This document shows positions 1 to 7,998 of a stretch of 64,000 bases of DNA, one piece after another. The notes beneath the pieces were generated by a model. That model made no database searches, was not told where the DNA came from, and worked only from the letters and a program-made list of their open reading frames with translations. Source of the DNA: Thermoleophilaceae bacterium (GTDB lineage Bacteria; Actinomycetota; Thermoleophilia; Solirubrobacterales; Thermoleophilaceae); NCBI GenBank assembly GCA_030447875.1, contig JAUJOA010000009.1, forward strand, positions 1-64,000, written 5' to 3'. Both the position numbers and the translations under genes were made by a program. Position 1 is the first letter of the stretch. Each line of letters begins with the position of its first letter.

Positions 1-55
1 AACCTGCGACTTCTGCCTCCGGAGGGCAGCGCTCTATCCACTGAGCTACGGGCGC
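1..55 (-). tRNA. tRNA-Arg (CCG), 3' end outside the window
   Basis: The minus strand reads a 7-base acceptor strand GCGCCCG, then TA, a D arm beginning GCTCAG, and an anticodon arm CTGCC-CTCCGGA-GGCAG whose loop places CCG at positions 34-36, which decodes CGG arginine codons. The T arm is entered but the 3' half of the acceptor stem lies before position 1. The clean cloverleaf geometry makes the identity secure. Confidence 0.93.
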
Positions 56-90
56 GAGCGGCCGCCGACAGGTCGCCTGCGGCGCCTGCG

Positions 91-96
91 AGTCTA
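91..96 (-). promoter_or_regulatory. Possible -10 element of the tRNA-Arg gene
   Basis: The minus strand carries TAGACT about 36 bases upstream of the tRNA 5' end, which would give a short leader removed by RNase P. No convincing -35 hexamer is visible, so this rests on the hexamer and its position only. Confidence 0.35.
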
Positions 97-139
97 GCGC
101 CGGGTTCCGGGCCTCCGGGCGAGGCGGGAAGATAACCCC

Positions 140-1108
140 GTGAACCTCGACGTCCTCTTCATCGGCACCGCGGGCTCAGCGCCGACGGCGCGCCGCGGCC
201 TGCCCGCCACCCTGGTGCGCCGCGGCGCCGACCGCCTCCTCTTCGACTGCGGCGAGGGGACCCAGCGCCAGCTGCTGCGCTCGGTTGGGCTCATCGAGCT
301 CGAGGACGTGTTCGTCACCCATTTCCATGCTGACCACTTCCTCGGCCTGCCGGGCATGCTCAAGACGTTCGCGCTGCGCGGGCGCGAGCTGCCGCTCACC
401 GTGTGGGGGCCGCCGGGCTTGCGCGCGCTGTTCGGGGCGCTGCGTCCGGTGTTCGGACGCCTCAGCTATGAAGTGCGGCTGGTCGAGCTCGAGCCGGGCG
501 TGCCGCTTGCCCGCGACGGCTACGAGATCACACCGTTTGCCGTCGACCACCGCGTGCGGGCCTACGGCTACGTGCTGGTCGAGGAAGACCGCCCCGGGCG
601 CTTCGACGAGGCGCGCGCCAGGCAGCTCGGCGTGACGCCCGGGCCCGACTTCGGCCGGCTCCAGCGCGGCGAGGCGGTAACCGGCAGCCAGGGCGCTGTC
701 CGTCCGGAGCAGGTCGTCGGCGAGTCGCGCCGGGGCCGTAAGGTGGTTCTCGCCGGCGACACCGCGCCCCATGAGATGACCCGCATCGCCGCGCATGAGG
801 CCGACTTGCTGGTCCACGAGGCCACCTTCGCTCACGAGGAGGCCGAGCGGGCGCGAGAGACCTCGCACTCCACTGCGCGGCAGGCGGCCCAGTTGGCGGC
901 CGACGCCGGCGTCGCCCTGCTCGCGCTCACCCACGTCTCGCCGCGCTACGCGGGCCCGGAGCTGCGCGACGAGGCGCGTGAGGTATTCGAGCGCACGATC
1001 GTGCCGCGCGACCTCGACAGCGTCGAGATTCCCTTCCCGGAGCGAGGACCGCCGATCCAAGTTCGTCATGAGCGCTCCAGGCCGCCGGCCCCGGCCGATT
1101 CCGCCTAG
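140..1108 (+). CDS. rnz: Ribonuclease Z (tRNA 3'-processing endonuclease)
   Basis: A 322-residue metallo-beta-lactamase-fold protein that fits short-form RNase Z, which cleaves the 3' trailer of tRNA precursors. The zinc motif is visible as THFHADHFLGLPG near residue 60, and the N-terminal strand LFIGTAGSAPTARRG is typical of the family. Later ligands appear as LAGDTAPH near 205 and LTHVSPRY near 265. The GTG start at 140 follows the weak purine-rich stretch GGGAAG. It lies next to and diverges from a tRNA gene, which fits its role but is not evidence for it. Length is normal for the family. Confidence 0.9.
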   Translation: MNLDVLFIGTAGSAPTARRGLPATLVRRGADRLLFDCGEGTQRQLLRSVGLIELEDVFVTHFHADHFLGLPGMLKTFALRGRELPLTVWGPPGLRALFGALRPVFGRLSYEVRLVELEPGVPLARDGYEITPFAVDHRVRAYGYVLVEEDRPGRFDEARARQLGVTPGPDFGRLQRGEAVTGSQGAVRPEQVVGESRRGRKVVLAGDTAPHEMTRIAAHEADLLVHEATFAHEEAERARETSHSTARQAAQLAADAGVALLALTHVSPRYAGPELRDEAREVFERTIVPRDLDSVEIPFPERGPPIQVRHERSRPPAPADSA

Positions 1109-1120
1109 CCGCGCCAGCCG

Positions 1121-1126
1121 CTATGC
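1121..1126 (+). promoter_or_regulatory. -10-like element upstream of the SAM riboswitch
   Basis: TATGCT lies about 23 bases before the first riboswitch helix, so transcription would begin just upstream of the aptamer. No clear TTGACA-like hexamer is seen at the usual distance. Placement supports a promoter for the thrC-cysO unit, but the sequence alone is weak. Confidence 0.4.
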
Positions 1127-1148
1127 TTCGCCGCTGACATAGCCGTAT

Positions 1149-1265
1149 GCATCCAGAGGGGTGGAGGGACATGGCCCTGTGAAACCCCGGCAACCATCTC
1201 GTCGGCCTCGGTCGGCGCGAACGGTGCCAATTCCATCAGGCCCCAAGCAAAGGCCTGGGAGATGT
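1149..1265 (+). promoter_or_regulatory. SAM-I (S-box) riboswitch upstream of thrC
   Basis: The conserved SAM-I core is readable in order: AGAGGGGTGGAGGGA, then GGCCCTGTGAAACC, CGGCAACC, and GGTGCCAATTCC, closed by CTGGGAGATG. The P1 helix can pair CATC at 1150-1153 with GATG at 1261-1264. A competing hairpin GTGACG (1264-1269) with CGTCAC (1290-1295) begins inside the P1 3' strand, as expected of an expression platform. There is no T-run before the gene, so control of translation initiation is likelier than transcription termination. SAM-I elements normally switch off methionine and cysteine genes when SAM is plentiful. Confidence 0.93.
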
Positions 1266-1329
1266 GACGAAGCGCTTCGACGAGAGCTCCGTCACTTGGA
1301 TCGGCGGAGTTTCTTCGTTAAGGGGTGAC

Positions 1330-2574
1330 ATGACAGCAGAAGCGCTTCAGTGCAAGGAATGTCGTGAGCGGTATCCGCTCGACGCGCGGTACGCGTGTGA
1401 CAAATGCTTCGGCCCGCTCGAGGTGGCGTATGACTTCTCGGGGCTCGATGCGGCCTCGGCGCGGCGGAAGATCCAGGCGGGGGCGCAGTCGCTCTGGCGC
1501 TACGCCGACTTCCTGCCGGTGGCGGCGCCGGCGTTGCCGTCGGCGCTGGCGGCCGGGGTGACGCCGATCATCCGGGCGGACGGCTTGGCTGAGCGCCTGG
1601 GGCTGCGTGAGGTCTGGGTAAAGAACGACGCCGCGAACCCCACCCACTCGTTCAAGGATCGTGTCGTGACCGTGGCGCTCGCCAAGGCCAGGGAGCTCGG
1701 CTACGAGGTGGTGGCCTGTGCCTCCACCGGCAACCTCGCGAACGCCGTCGCGGCCCACGCGGCCGCCGCGGGACTCGAGTCCTACGTCTTCGTTCCCGCC
1801 GACCTCGAGGAACAGAAGATCCTCGCCACCGGCATCTACGGCACGAACCTGGTGGCCGTCCGCGGCAACTACGACGACGTGAACCGGCTCTGCACGGAGC
1901 TCTCGAGCGAGCGCGACTGGGCGTTCGTGAACGTGAACGTGCGCCCCTACTACGCCGAGGGCTCTAAGACGCTTGGCTTCGAGATCGCCGAGCAGCTCGG
2001 CTTCGAGCTGCCCGATCGGGTCGTCGTGCCCGTCGCCTCGGGGTCCCTCTTCACGAAGATCGCCCGCGGCTTCGAGGAGTGGCTCGAGGTCGGGCTCCTG
2101 GAGGGCGAGGTGCCGACGATGAACGGCGCTCAGGCCGAGGGCTGCTCACCCGTGGCACAGGCCTTCGAGGCCGGCAGGGACATTTGCCGACCGGTCAAGC
2201 CCGACACGATCGCCAAGTCGCTCGCCATCGGGAATCCCGCCGACGGTCCATACGCAGTCGAGCTGGCCCGCCGCTCCGGCGGGGCGATCGACGCCGTCTC
2301 CGACGACGAGATCCGGGAGGGCATCAAGCTGCTCGCCGAGACGGCGGGGATCTTCACCGAGACCGCCGGTGGCGTGACCACCGCGGTGCTCAAGAAGCTC
2401 GCCGACGAGGGCAGGATCGGCTCCGACGAGCGCGTGGTGCTCGTGATCACCGGCGAGGGGCTGAAGACGCTCGATGCGGTGCGAGGCAGCTTCGAGACCA
2501 CCGAGATCGAGCCCACGGCGGACGCCTTCGGTGAGAGGTTCGAGCGCGGAGCGCTCGCGGCGGAGGCGCTCTAG
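1330..2574 (+). CDS. thrC: Threonine synthase-family PLP enzyme under SAM riboswitch control
   Basis: 414 residues from the ATG at 1330. The ORF track starts 22 codons earlier inside the riboswitch expression platform; 1330 is preferred because AGGGG precedes it and the protein then begins with the family's zinc-ribbon CKECRERYPLDARYACDKC. The PLP lysine lies in NPTHSFKDRVV, with a STGNLANAVAAHAAA phosphate/cofactor segment after it. The family converts O-phosphohomoserine to threonine. The upstream SAM-I riboswitch and the downstream CysO-like sulfur carrier are unusual company for a plain threonine synthase and suggest a link to homocysteine or methionine supply (inference, see findings). 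Confidence 0.9.
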   Translation: MTAEALQCKECRERYPLDARYACDKCFGPLEVAYDFSGLDAASARRKIQAGAQSLWRYADFLPVAAPALPSALAAGVTPIIRADGLAERLGLREVWVKNDAANPTHSFKDRVVTVALAKARELGYEVVACASTGNLANAVAAHAAAAGLESYVFVPADLEEQKILATGIYGTNLVAVRGNYDDVNRLCTELSSERDWAFVNVNVRPYYAEGSKTLGFEIAEQLGFELPDRVVVPVASGSLFTKIARGFEEWLEVGLLEGEVPTMNGAQAEGCSPVAQAFEAGRDICRPVKPDTIAKSLAIGNPADGPYAVELARRSGGAIDAVSDDEIREGIKLLAETAGIFTETAGGVTTAVLKKLADEGRIGSDERVVLVITGEGLKTLDAVRGSFETTEIEPTADAFGERFERGALAAEAL

Positions 2575-2577
2575 ACT
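2572..2577 (+). promoter_or_regulatory. -10-like element for a leaderless cysO transcript
   Basis: TAGACT overlaps the thrC stop codon and sits 9 bases before the cysO ATG. This is the spacing repeated at many genes in the window and predicts a transcript that begins at or next to the start codon, in addition to read-through from the riboswitch promoter. Confidence 0.45.
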
Positions 2578-2586
2578 TCCGCGCCG

Positions 2587-2862
2587 ATGGCGATCAGCGT
2601 CAAGATTCCAACGCAGCTGCGAAACGTCACCGGCGGCGAGGCGGAAGCCTCCGTCGATGACGCCACCACCGTCGGAGAGGTGCTCGACGGCCTCTACGAG
2701 CGCTACGACGGCCTCCGTGACCGCATCGCCGAGGACGGCGATCTGCGCCGCTTCGTGAACGTCTACGTGGAGGGTGAGGACATCCGCTTCCTCGACGGGC
2801 TCGAGACGGGCGTCGAGGACGGCGACGAGGTCACGATCCTGCCGGCGGTCGCCGGCGGCTAG
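2587..2862 (+). CDS. cysO: CysO/ThiS/MoaD-family sulfur carrier protein
   Basis: A 91-residue ubiquitin-like protein ending in LPAVAGG. The C-terminal Gly-Gly is the site adenylated and thiocarboxylated in this family. The body, with RFVNVYVEGEDIRFLDGLET and DGDEVTILPAV, closely resembles mycobacterial CysO as I recall it, which delivers sulfide to O-phosphoserine on CysM. It starts 12 bases after thrC. The usual partners CysM, the JAMM peptidase Mec and a MoeB/MoeZ activating enzyme are not in this window. Pairing with thrC suggests donation of sulfur to an O-phosphohomoserine-using enzyme, which is inference. Confidence 0.85.
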   Translation: MAISVKIPTQLRNVTGGEAEASVDDATTVGEVLDGLYERYDGLRDRIAEDGDLRRFVNVYVEGEDIRFLDGLETGVEDGDEVTILPAVAGG

Positions 2863-2870
2863 GCACCCGC

Positions 2871-4452
2871 TCAGGCCGCGGGCGCAGGGTTGGCCCGGCC
2901 GCCGCCCTGGAGGTAGCCGATCACCTCGCGCAGCAGCGCTCGCTCGAACAGGAGCGTCGCAGCGGCCGTCACGGCCGCGTAGAGGAGGAGCTCGCCCAAG
3001 GCAACTCCGAGCCCGTGGTCGCCGGCGATCAGGGTTTGCGCCGCCAGCACGCAGAGCGCCGCCGGGATCGTGGGCGCTATCGCGCGCATCAGGTAGTCGA
3101 CATCCTCAAGCCGGGAAACAATCGCTTCAGGAAGTAGGAGCGTCCGGCCAGGTTCACCGCGGTCGCGATCCCCATGCCGACCGCGAAGCCGTCGAGCCCG
3201 TAGCTGAGGAGAAGTGGTACGCCGTGGCGAGGAACGCCACTAAAGTGATCCCGTTGACGATCGCCAGTGGCCGCGTATCGCCGTGCGCGCGGTAGAAGGC
3301 CGACCAGTTGAACCCGATGTGGTTGATGGCGGCGATGAGGCCGAACGCCTGGAGGAGGCCCACCGCGGGCTCCCACCGCGCGCCCAGGCCGAACCGCACC
3401 AGATCGGGCGAAGGGCAACCCGACGCCGAACGGCACGCCCCACATCAGTGCCAGCCGGTTCGACTTGGTGAATGACTCGAACAGCAGGTCGGTGCGATCC
3501 CTGACCGCGCAGATAGCGGGATACAGGGTCTGCGTGATGATCGCGTCCACCTTGTCGGTGTACACGGAGATCGACGACGCGAGGGCGATGACGCACCCAC
3601 CCCGGCGAGCCCCGAGCTTCGCCTGACCGACGAAGATCGAGATCTGAGCCAGCAGCAGGCCGCTCGCGCTCGCCACGAACAGCGGCCACGAGAAGCTCGC
3701 GTACTGACGCATGGTGCCGCGCTCGTATCTGAAGGCCAGCCGGTAGGGCGAGACCGCCACGGCCACCAGGGCGGACGCCGGGATCCGGCCACCACGCCGA
3801 GCACGAGGCTCCAGTAGCCGAAGCCGGTGAAGGCGAGGGTGACCGTGACCAGGAAGGCCACGATCGGGTCCACGGCCTGAAGGCTTCGCTGGCGCACGAA
3901 TCGCATCCTCCGGTAGAAGACCCATATCGGTGTCTGGAGCGCCAGCGCGGGTAGAACCGTGGCGGCCGCGAGCCCGGGAAGGACTATCTCCCAGCGACCG
4001 TAGATCGCGGCGAAGAGCGGTAGCGCAGCAAGAAGCACGGCGAGGATCACCGCGTTGAAGAGAAGCTCGAGCGTGAACGCCTTCTGGAACGCGAGCTCCT
4101 GGTCGGACTCGTCCTGCTGTATGTACTTGTCTCCGATCCCGACCTGCTTCAGCCAGCCGAGCGTGCCGAGCGCGACCACCAGGATTCCCCAGATGCCGAA
4201 CTCGGCGGTCGTGAGGAAGGCCGCCACGATGAAGCCCTTCAGGACGCCCAGCGTGTCGAAGCCGATCAGGAAGGCGGCGTTGATGATCGTGCCGCGAGCG
4301 GTGGTGGCGCGCAGGTTCTTCGCACCGGGGCCGAAGCGGCCGAGTGGCGCCTCGATCTCGGCACCGGCCTCGGGGGCCATCGGCGAGGGGCTCAGCGGCA
4401 CGGCGCTCGGATTCGGTGGCGCCACGCGGGGCTTGGCTGGATTCACGGACAC
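2871..4452 (-). pseudogene. Oligosaccharide flippase (Wzx/MATE-like), broken by several frameshifts
   Basis: Polysaccharide exporter of the MOP superfamily, which flips lipid-linked oligosaccharides across the membrane. The reading frame starts at GTG 4452 and continues to about 3770 (ending near YWSLVLGVVAG), moves to a second frame through MRQYASFSWPLFVASASGLL, a third around LLQAFGLIAAINHIGFNWSA, and finishes as MRAIAPTIPAALCVLAAQTL at 2871. Hydrophobic helices run through all pieces. The order is collinear, so this was one gene of about 500 residues. Because comparable breaks hit essential genes nearby, sequence error is as likely as real decay. It shares the minus strand with the methyltransferase upstream of it. 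Confidence 0.75.
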
Positions 4453-4462
4453 TCCCGAATTG

Positions 4463-4477
4463 TCACGCGTCGCGTGA
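4463..4477 (+). repeat. Perfect 7-bp palindrome before the flippase start
   Basis: TCACGCG-T-CGCGTGA has perfect seven-base arms around one base. It lies 10 bases upstream of the flippase GTG and overlaps the end of the neighbouring methyltransferase frame. It could be an operator, or chance in GC-rich sequence. Confidence 0.35.
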
Positions 4478-5266
4478 TGGACTGCGCCGAGGGCTAGTCA
4501 GCGTCCGCCCGAGGCGGCGCTCGAGCCAGCGCCGCCAGAGCAGGCCCTGGGACCGCAGCGCGTCTCCGCGGCGGGTGCGCTGCGCGTAGAGCACCAGATG
4601 TGAGCGGCCACGGTAGATCCGGTAGCCGAGGCCGTCCCCTGGCCGCATGGCGCAGCAGCGAGCCGATCGGGAGCGGACGATGGGGGGTCTCATCCGGCTC
4701 CGACTCGAGCAGGTTCAGGAGCACGAGGCGTCCTCGACGCTCCATCTGGTCGAGGAAGGCGAACGGGCAATCCACGTGCTCGATGACGTCGAACGCGTAG
4801 ACGAGGTCGAAGCCGGCCGGTGGTGCCGCTGGTCCAGGTCGTAGATATCGGCATCCATGCCGCGCCGCTCGAGGCGCCAGCGCAGATAGCGCGTGCTCGG
4901 GTTGTCGAAATCCGCGAACGAGACGCGATAGCCGGCCTCGAGGAGGCACAGCCCGTCGCTGCCGATGCCGCACCCGTAGTCGAGCAGCCTGGCCCCGGGC
5001 GGCACCGCCGCTACCAGCTCCTCCAGGTAGGGCAGCTTGGTGCCCGTCATCGCGAAGGCGGTCAGGTTGTAGAGATAGGCCTCCGACGTCCGGTACAGGC
5101 GCTGCTCGTCGCCGATCCGGCGTTGCTCGTCATCGAGCACGCGCTCGTACTGCTGGAGTCGAGAGTGGTCGTACGAACCCCCGAGGTACTCGCGGAGCTC
5201 CGCCTGCTCGCGGGCCGGATCGCACGAGCTGGAAAGCGCGGGGGGCACGGGGGAGGGGTGTAGCAT
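4463..5266 (-). pseudogene. Class I SAM methyltransferase, frameshifted
   Basis: The N-terminal two thirds read in one frame from ATG 5266, with the SAM-binding motif ARLLDYGCGIGSDGLCLLEAG near residue 85. The frame then jumps at about 4835 to one containing GFDLVYAFDVIEHVDCPFAFL, and again near 4650 to a basic C-terminus (HLVLYAQRTRRGDALRSQG). The pieces are collinear and make one protein of about 265 residues of the Methyltransf_11/25 type. Its ATG overlaps the divergent ATG of the next gene at CATG (5264-5267). The substrate is unknown; the context suggests glycan modification. Confidence 0.7.
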
Positions 5267-6137
5267 GGCGGGCCGGAGCGTGGACGGGAAGCGGTCGACC
5301 ACCGAGGACGAGCCGGACGCGCTCGGGCGGCCGTCCGCCACTCCGCCGCTGCCCGATCCGGCCGTTCCAGCCGAGGCCTACGACGAGGACTACTACCTCA
5401 AGGCGTGCTCGGGCAGCCGCGACTGGGCGTCGTCGGACGGCTCCCAGATCGCCGCGATGTATCCCGGCGCCCTCTCCCTGGCCGGCCTCCGGTCCGGCGA
5501 GACGCTCGTTGACGTGGGTACGGGGCGCGGCGAGCTGCTCGTGGCCGCCGTGCAGGGTGGCGCAGCTCGTGCGGTCGGGGTCGAGTACTCGCAGACCGCC
5601 GTCGACTTGGCGCAGCGGACGATCGAGACCCATGGGCTCGCGGAGCGGGCAAGCGTGCTCCTGGCCGACGCTCGAGCCATGCCGCTCGACGACTCCTGTG
5701 CCGACCTCGTCACCTTCCTCGACGTGGTCGAGCACCTCTCTCCCCAGGAGCTCGATCGCTCGCTGCGAGAGGCGTTCCGCCTACTGAAGATAGGTGGTCG
5801 GATCTTCATCCACACGCTTCCGAACCGCACGATCTACGAAGTCACGTACCGGCTCCAGCGGGGCCTCAGCCCAGGTCGACGACGCAGGTGGCCCGCTGAT
5901 CCGCGTGTCGAGTACGAGCGACTGATGCACGTGAACGAGCAGACCGTGAGCTCCTTGAGGCGCGCTCTTTCTCGTGCGGGCTACGAGCGAATCGCCGTGC
6001 GGGTGGGGGAGTGGGTGCACACGGGCCACGTGCCGGATGAGAGCGCCAAGCGCCTCTATCACCGTTTGGCGAGGCACCGGCTGACCGCGCGCCTGGGGGC
6101 CGCGAACATCTGGGCCGAGGCCATCCGGCCGAGCTGA
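5265..6137 (+). CDS. Class I SAM-dependent methyltransferase
   Basis: 290 residues. Motif I is ETLVDVGTGRGELLVAAVQ near residue 82, followed by an acidic cofactor residue in VGVEYSQ and the motif IV-like segment ADLVTFLDVVEHLS. GGAGGGG six to seven bases before the ATG supports this start. The first 60 residues are Pro/Asp-rich and probably disordered. The stop is one base from the following methyltransferase gene, so the two are cotranscribed. The protein resembles methyltransferases of glycan loci; the acceptor cannot be read from sequence. Confidence 0.83.
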   Translation: MAGRSVDGKRSTTEDEPDALGRPSATPPLPDPAVPAEAYDEDYYLKACSGSRDWASSDGSQIAAMYPGALSLAGLRSGETLVDVGTGRGELLVAAVQGGAARAVGVEYSQTAVDLAQRTIETHGLAERASVLLADARAMPLDDSCADLVTFLDVVEHLSPQELDRSLREAFRLLKIGGRIFIHTLPNRTIYEVTYRLQRGLSPGRRRRWPADPRVEYERLMHVNEQTVSSLRRALSRAGYERIAVRVGEWVHTGHVPDESAKRLYHRLARHRLTARLGAANIWAEAIRPS

Positions 6138-6138
6138 C

Positions 6139-6981
6139 GTGGCCGACGGGAGCCCGCCGCCGGACTCGAAGCCACGCCTCGAGGGCGAGGAGCTGGAGCG
6201 CTCGGTGTCCGGCCGGCAGTGGTACCACACTTTGGAGCTGGCGCCCGGGGTGGTCACCCAGGGCTGGTTCGACACGCGCTCGGTGGCGGGTCGTGTCCCG
6301 ATGCCCTCGCTGCTCACGGGGCGGCGCTGCCTCGACGTGGGCACGTTCGACGGATTCTGGGCGTTCGAGATGGAGCGGCGCGGGGCGAGCGAGGTCGTGG
6401 CCGTGGACGTTCTCGACCCCGAGGCGTGGGACTGGCCGGCGGGCAGCACGGCGGCGGTGAAGGAGGCCCTCGAGCGTCGACAGGACGGCGGTGCCGGCTT
6501 CGAGATCGCGCGTCGGGCGCTCGGTTCCTCGGTCCGCCGGTTGGAGCGCAGCGTGTACGACCTGCGGGAAGCCGACCTCGGCAGCTTCGAGTTCGTCTAC
6601 CTCGGGAGTCTGCTCGTGCACCTTCGCGATCCGGTCCTCGCGCTCGAGCGCGTGCGCGCGATCTGCGGCGGTCAGCTGCTGGTCGTCGACACGATCGACC
6701 CGCTGCTCACCATGCGCCTCCCCCGGCGACCGGCGGCGACCCTCGACGGGCTCGGACGTCCCTGGTGGTGGACGCCCAACCAGGCAGGGATCGTGCGCAT
6801 GGTGGAGGCGGCCGGTTTTCGCCTCGAGGGCCGCCCGCGGCGGCTCTACATGCCGCGTGGAGCAGGGCAGGAAGCGCCACCGGTCTCGCCTAAGCTCCTG
6901 CTGACGGCGGAGGGGCGACAGGCCGCGATCAGCGCGTGGAAGGGCGACCCGCACGTGGCCGTGCTGGCGCGCCCGATCTAG
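6139..6981 (+). CDS. CmoB/DUF1698-like methyltransferase, paralogue 1
   Basis: 280 residues from GTG. It carries the signature shared by four intact genes here: RQWYHTLELAPGVVTQGWFD near residue 30, LDVGTFDGFWAFEMERRGA (SAM motif I) near 65, and a post-core SLLVHLRDPVLALERVRA near 155. The family is related to tRNA mo5U34 methyltransferases by fold, but its copies in glycan loci are usually regarded as sugar or small-molecule methyltransferases. The 1-base gap to the preceding gene indicates one operon. The substrate is unknown. Confidence 0.83.
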   Translation: MADGSPPPDSKPRLEGEELERSVSGRQWYHTLELAPGVVTQGWFDTRSVAGRVPMPSLLTGRRCLDVGTFDGFWAFEMERRGASEVVAVDVLDPEAWDWPAGSTAAVKEALERRQDGGAGFEIARRALGSSVRRLERSVYDLREADLGSFEFVYLGSLLVHLRDPVLALERVRAICGGQLLVVDTIDPLLTMRLPRRPAATLDGLGRPWWWTPNQAGIVRMVEAAGFRLEGRPRRLYMPRGAGQEAPPVSPKLLLTAEGRQAAISAWKGDPHVAVLARPI

Positions 6982-6996
6982 CCGGCATACGGTCGG

Positions 6997-7998
6997 ATGC
7001 GCCTGAGCGTCATCATTCCGACGTTAGGACGCTCGGAGATCCTCACGCGCGTACTCGCACGCCTCGTCGAGCAGCGGACGCCTCTCGGAGAGTTCGAGGT
7101 TATCGTGGTGGCCGATGCGGCCGAGCGAGATGTCTCCGGCGTGGAGGCCGCCATCGCGGAACGGCCCTATGACGTTCGGCTACTCCGGGCGGAGACTGTC
7201 GGAGCCTCAGCAGCGCGGAATCGAGGCTGGCGCCAGGCGCGGGCGCCGCTCCTCCTCTTTCTCGACGATGACGTGCTGCCTGGACCAGAGCTCGTCTCGG
7301 AGCACTTGGACTGGCACGAACGACACACCGAGAACGAGGTCGGCGTCCTCGGCCGCGTCCGCTGGGCCGACGGCCTCCGCGTCACGCCGTTCATGCGCTG
7401 GCTCGACCACGGGATTCAGTTCGCCTACCCGGAGATCACGGGGGAGGAGGCCGGTTGGGGCCGCTTCTACACGGCCAATGTGACCGTGAAGCGAGCGCTC
7501 ATCGAGCGAGTCGGTGGCTTCGACGAAGAGAACTTTCCCTTCGGCTATGAGGACCTCGACCTCGCCTATCGCCTGAACGAGCTCGGCTTCCGGCTGCTCT
7601 ACAACCGGCGCGCGGAGGCGGAGCACCTTCACGCGATGACGCTCGAGTCGTGGCGCCGGCGCGTGCCGCGTATCGCCGCCTCCGAGCGAGCCTTCGTCCG
7701 GCGACACCCCGATGTCTCGCCCCACTTCCACGAGCTCTTTCGCAGCGCGGCCGAAGCGCCTCGAGTTCGCGGGCGGGGCGCTCGCCTCGCGACCGTCGTG
7801 CCACGGCGCGTGCCCTGGCTCGGCCGGCGGGTATGGCTCAGCGCCGACATGTGGTACCGCCAGCAACTCGCCCCGCCTTTCCTGGCGGCATGGGAGTCGG
7901 CGGCCGGCGACCGTTCAGCCGGCGGCGGTCATCAGTCGCTGCCGGAAGGGTCCGACTCCGCTAGCTCAGCCGGCTCAGACCCAGCCGGGCCGAAGTAG
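6997..7998 (+). CDS. Family 2 glycosyltransferase
   Basis: 333 residues with a GT-A fold start, MRLSVIIPTLGRSEILTRVL, and the metal-binding acidic cluster LLLFLDDDVLPGPELV near residue 90. The acceptor-side GGFDEENFPFGYEDLDLAYR near residue 175 matches the ED-containing motif of GT2 transferases. No transmembrane segment is evident, so it is likely cytosolic or peripheral. The last 67 bases overlap the convergent acyltransferase gene; its C-terminal 30 residues are Ser/Gly-rich low-complexity sequence. Confidence 0.87.
   Translation: MRLSVIIPTLGRSEILTRVLARLVEQRTPLGEFEVIVVADAAERDVSGVEAAIAERPYDVRLLRAETVGASAARNRGWRQARAPLLLFLDDDVLPGPELVSEHLDWHERHTENEVGVLGRVRWADGLRVTPFMRWLDHGIQFAYPEITGEEAGWGRFYTANVTVKRALIERVGGFDEENFPFGYEDLDLAYRLNELGFRLLYNRRAEAEHLHAMTLESWRRRVPRIAASERAFVRRHPDVSPHFHELFRSAAEAPRVRGRGARLATVVPRRVPWLGRRVWLSADMWYRQQLAPPFLAAWESAAGDRSAGGGHQSLPEGSDSASSAGSDPAGPK

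Noticed and set aside
1264-1329. Upstream start of thrC
   Set aside because: The 22 extra codons overlap the riboswitch P1 strand and its competing hairpin; AGGGG and the family N-terminus support 1330.
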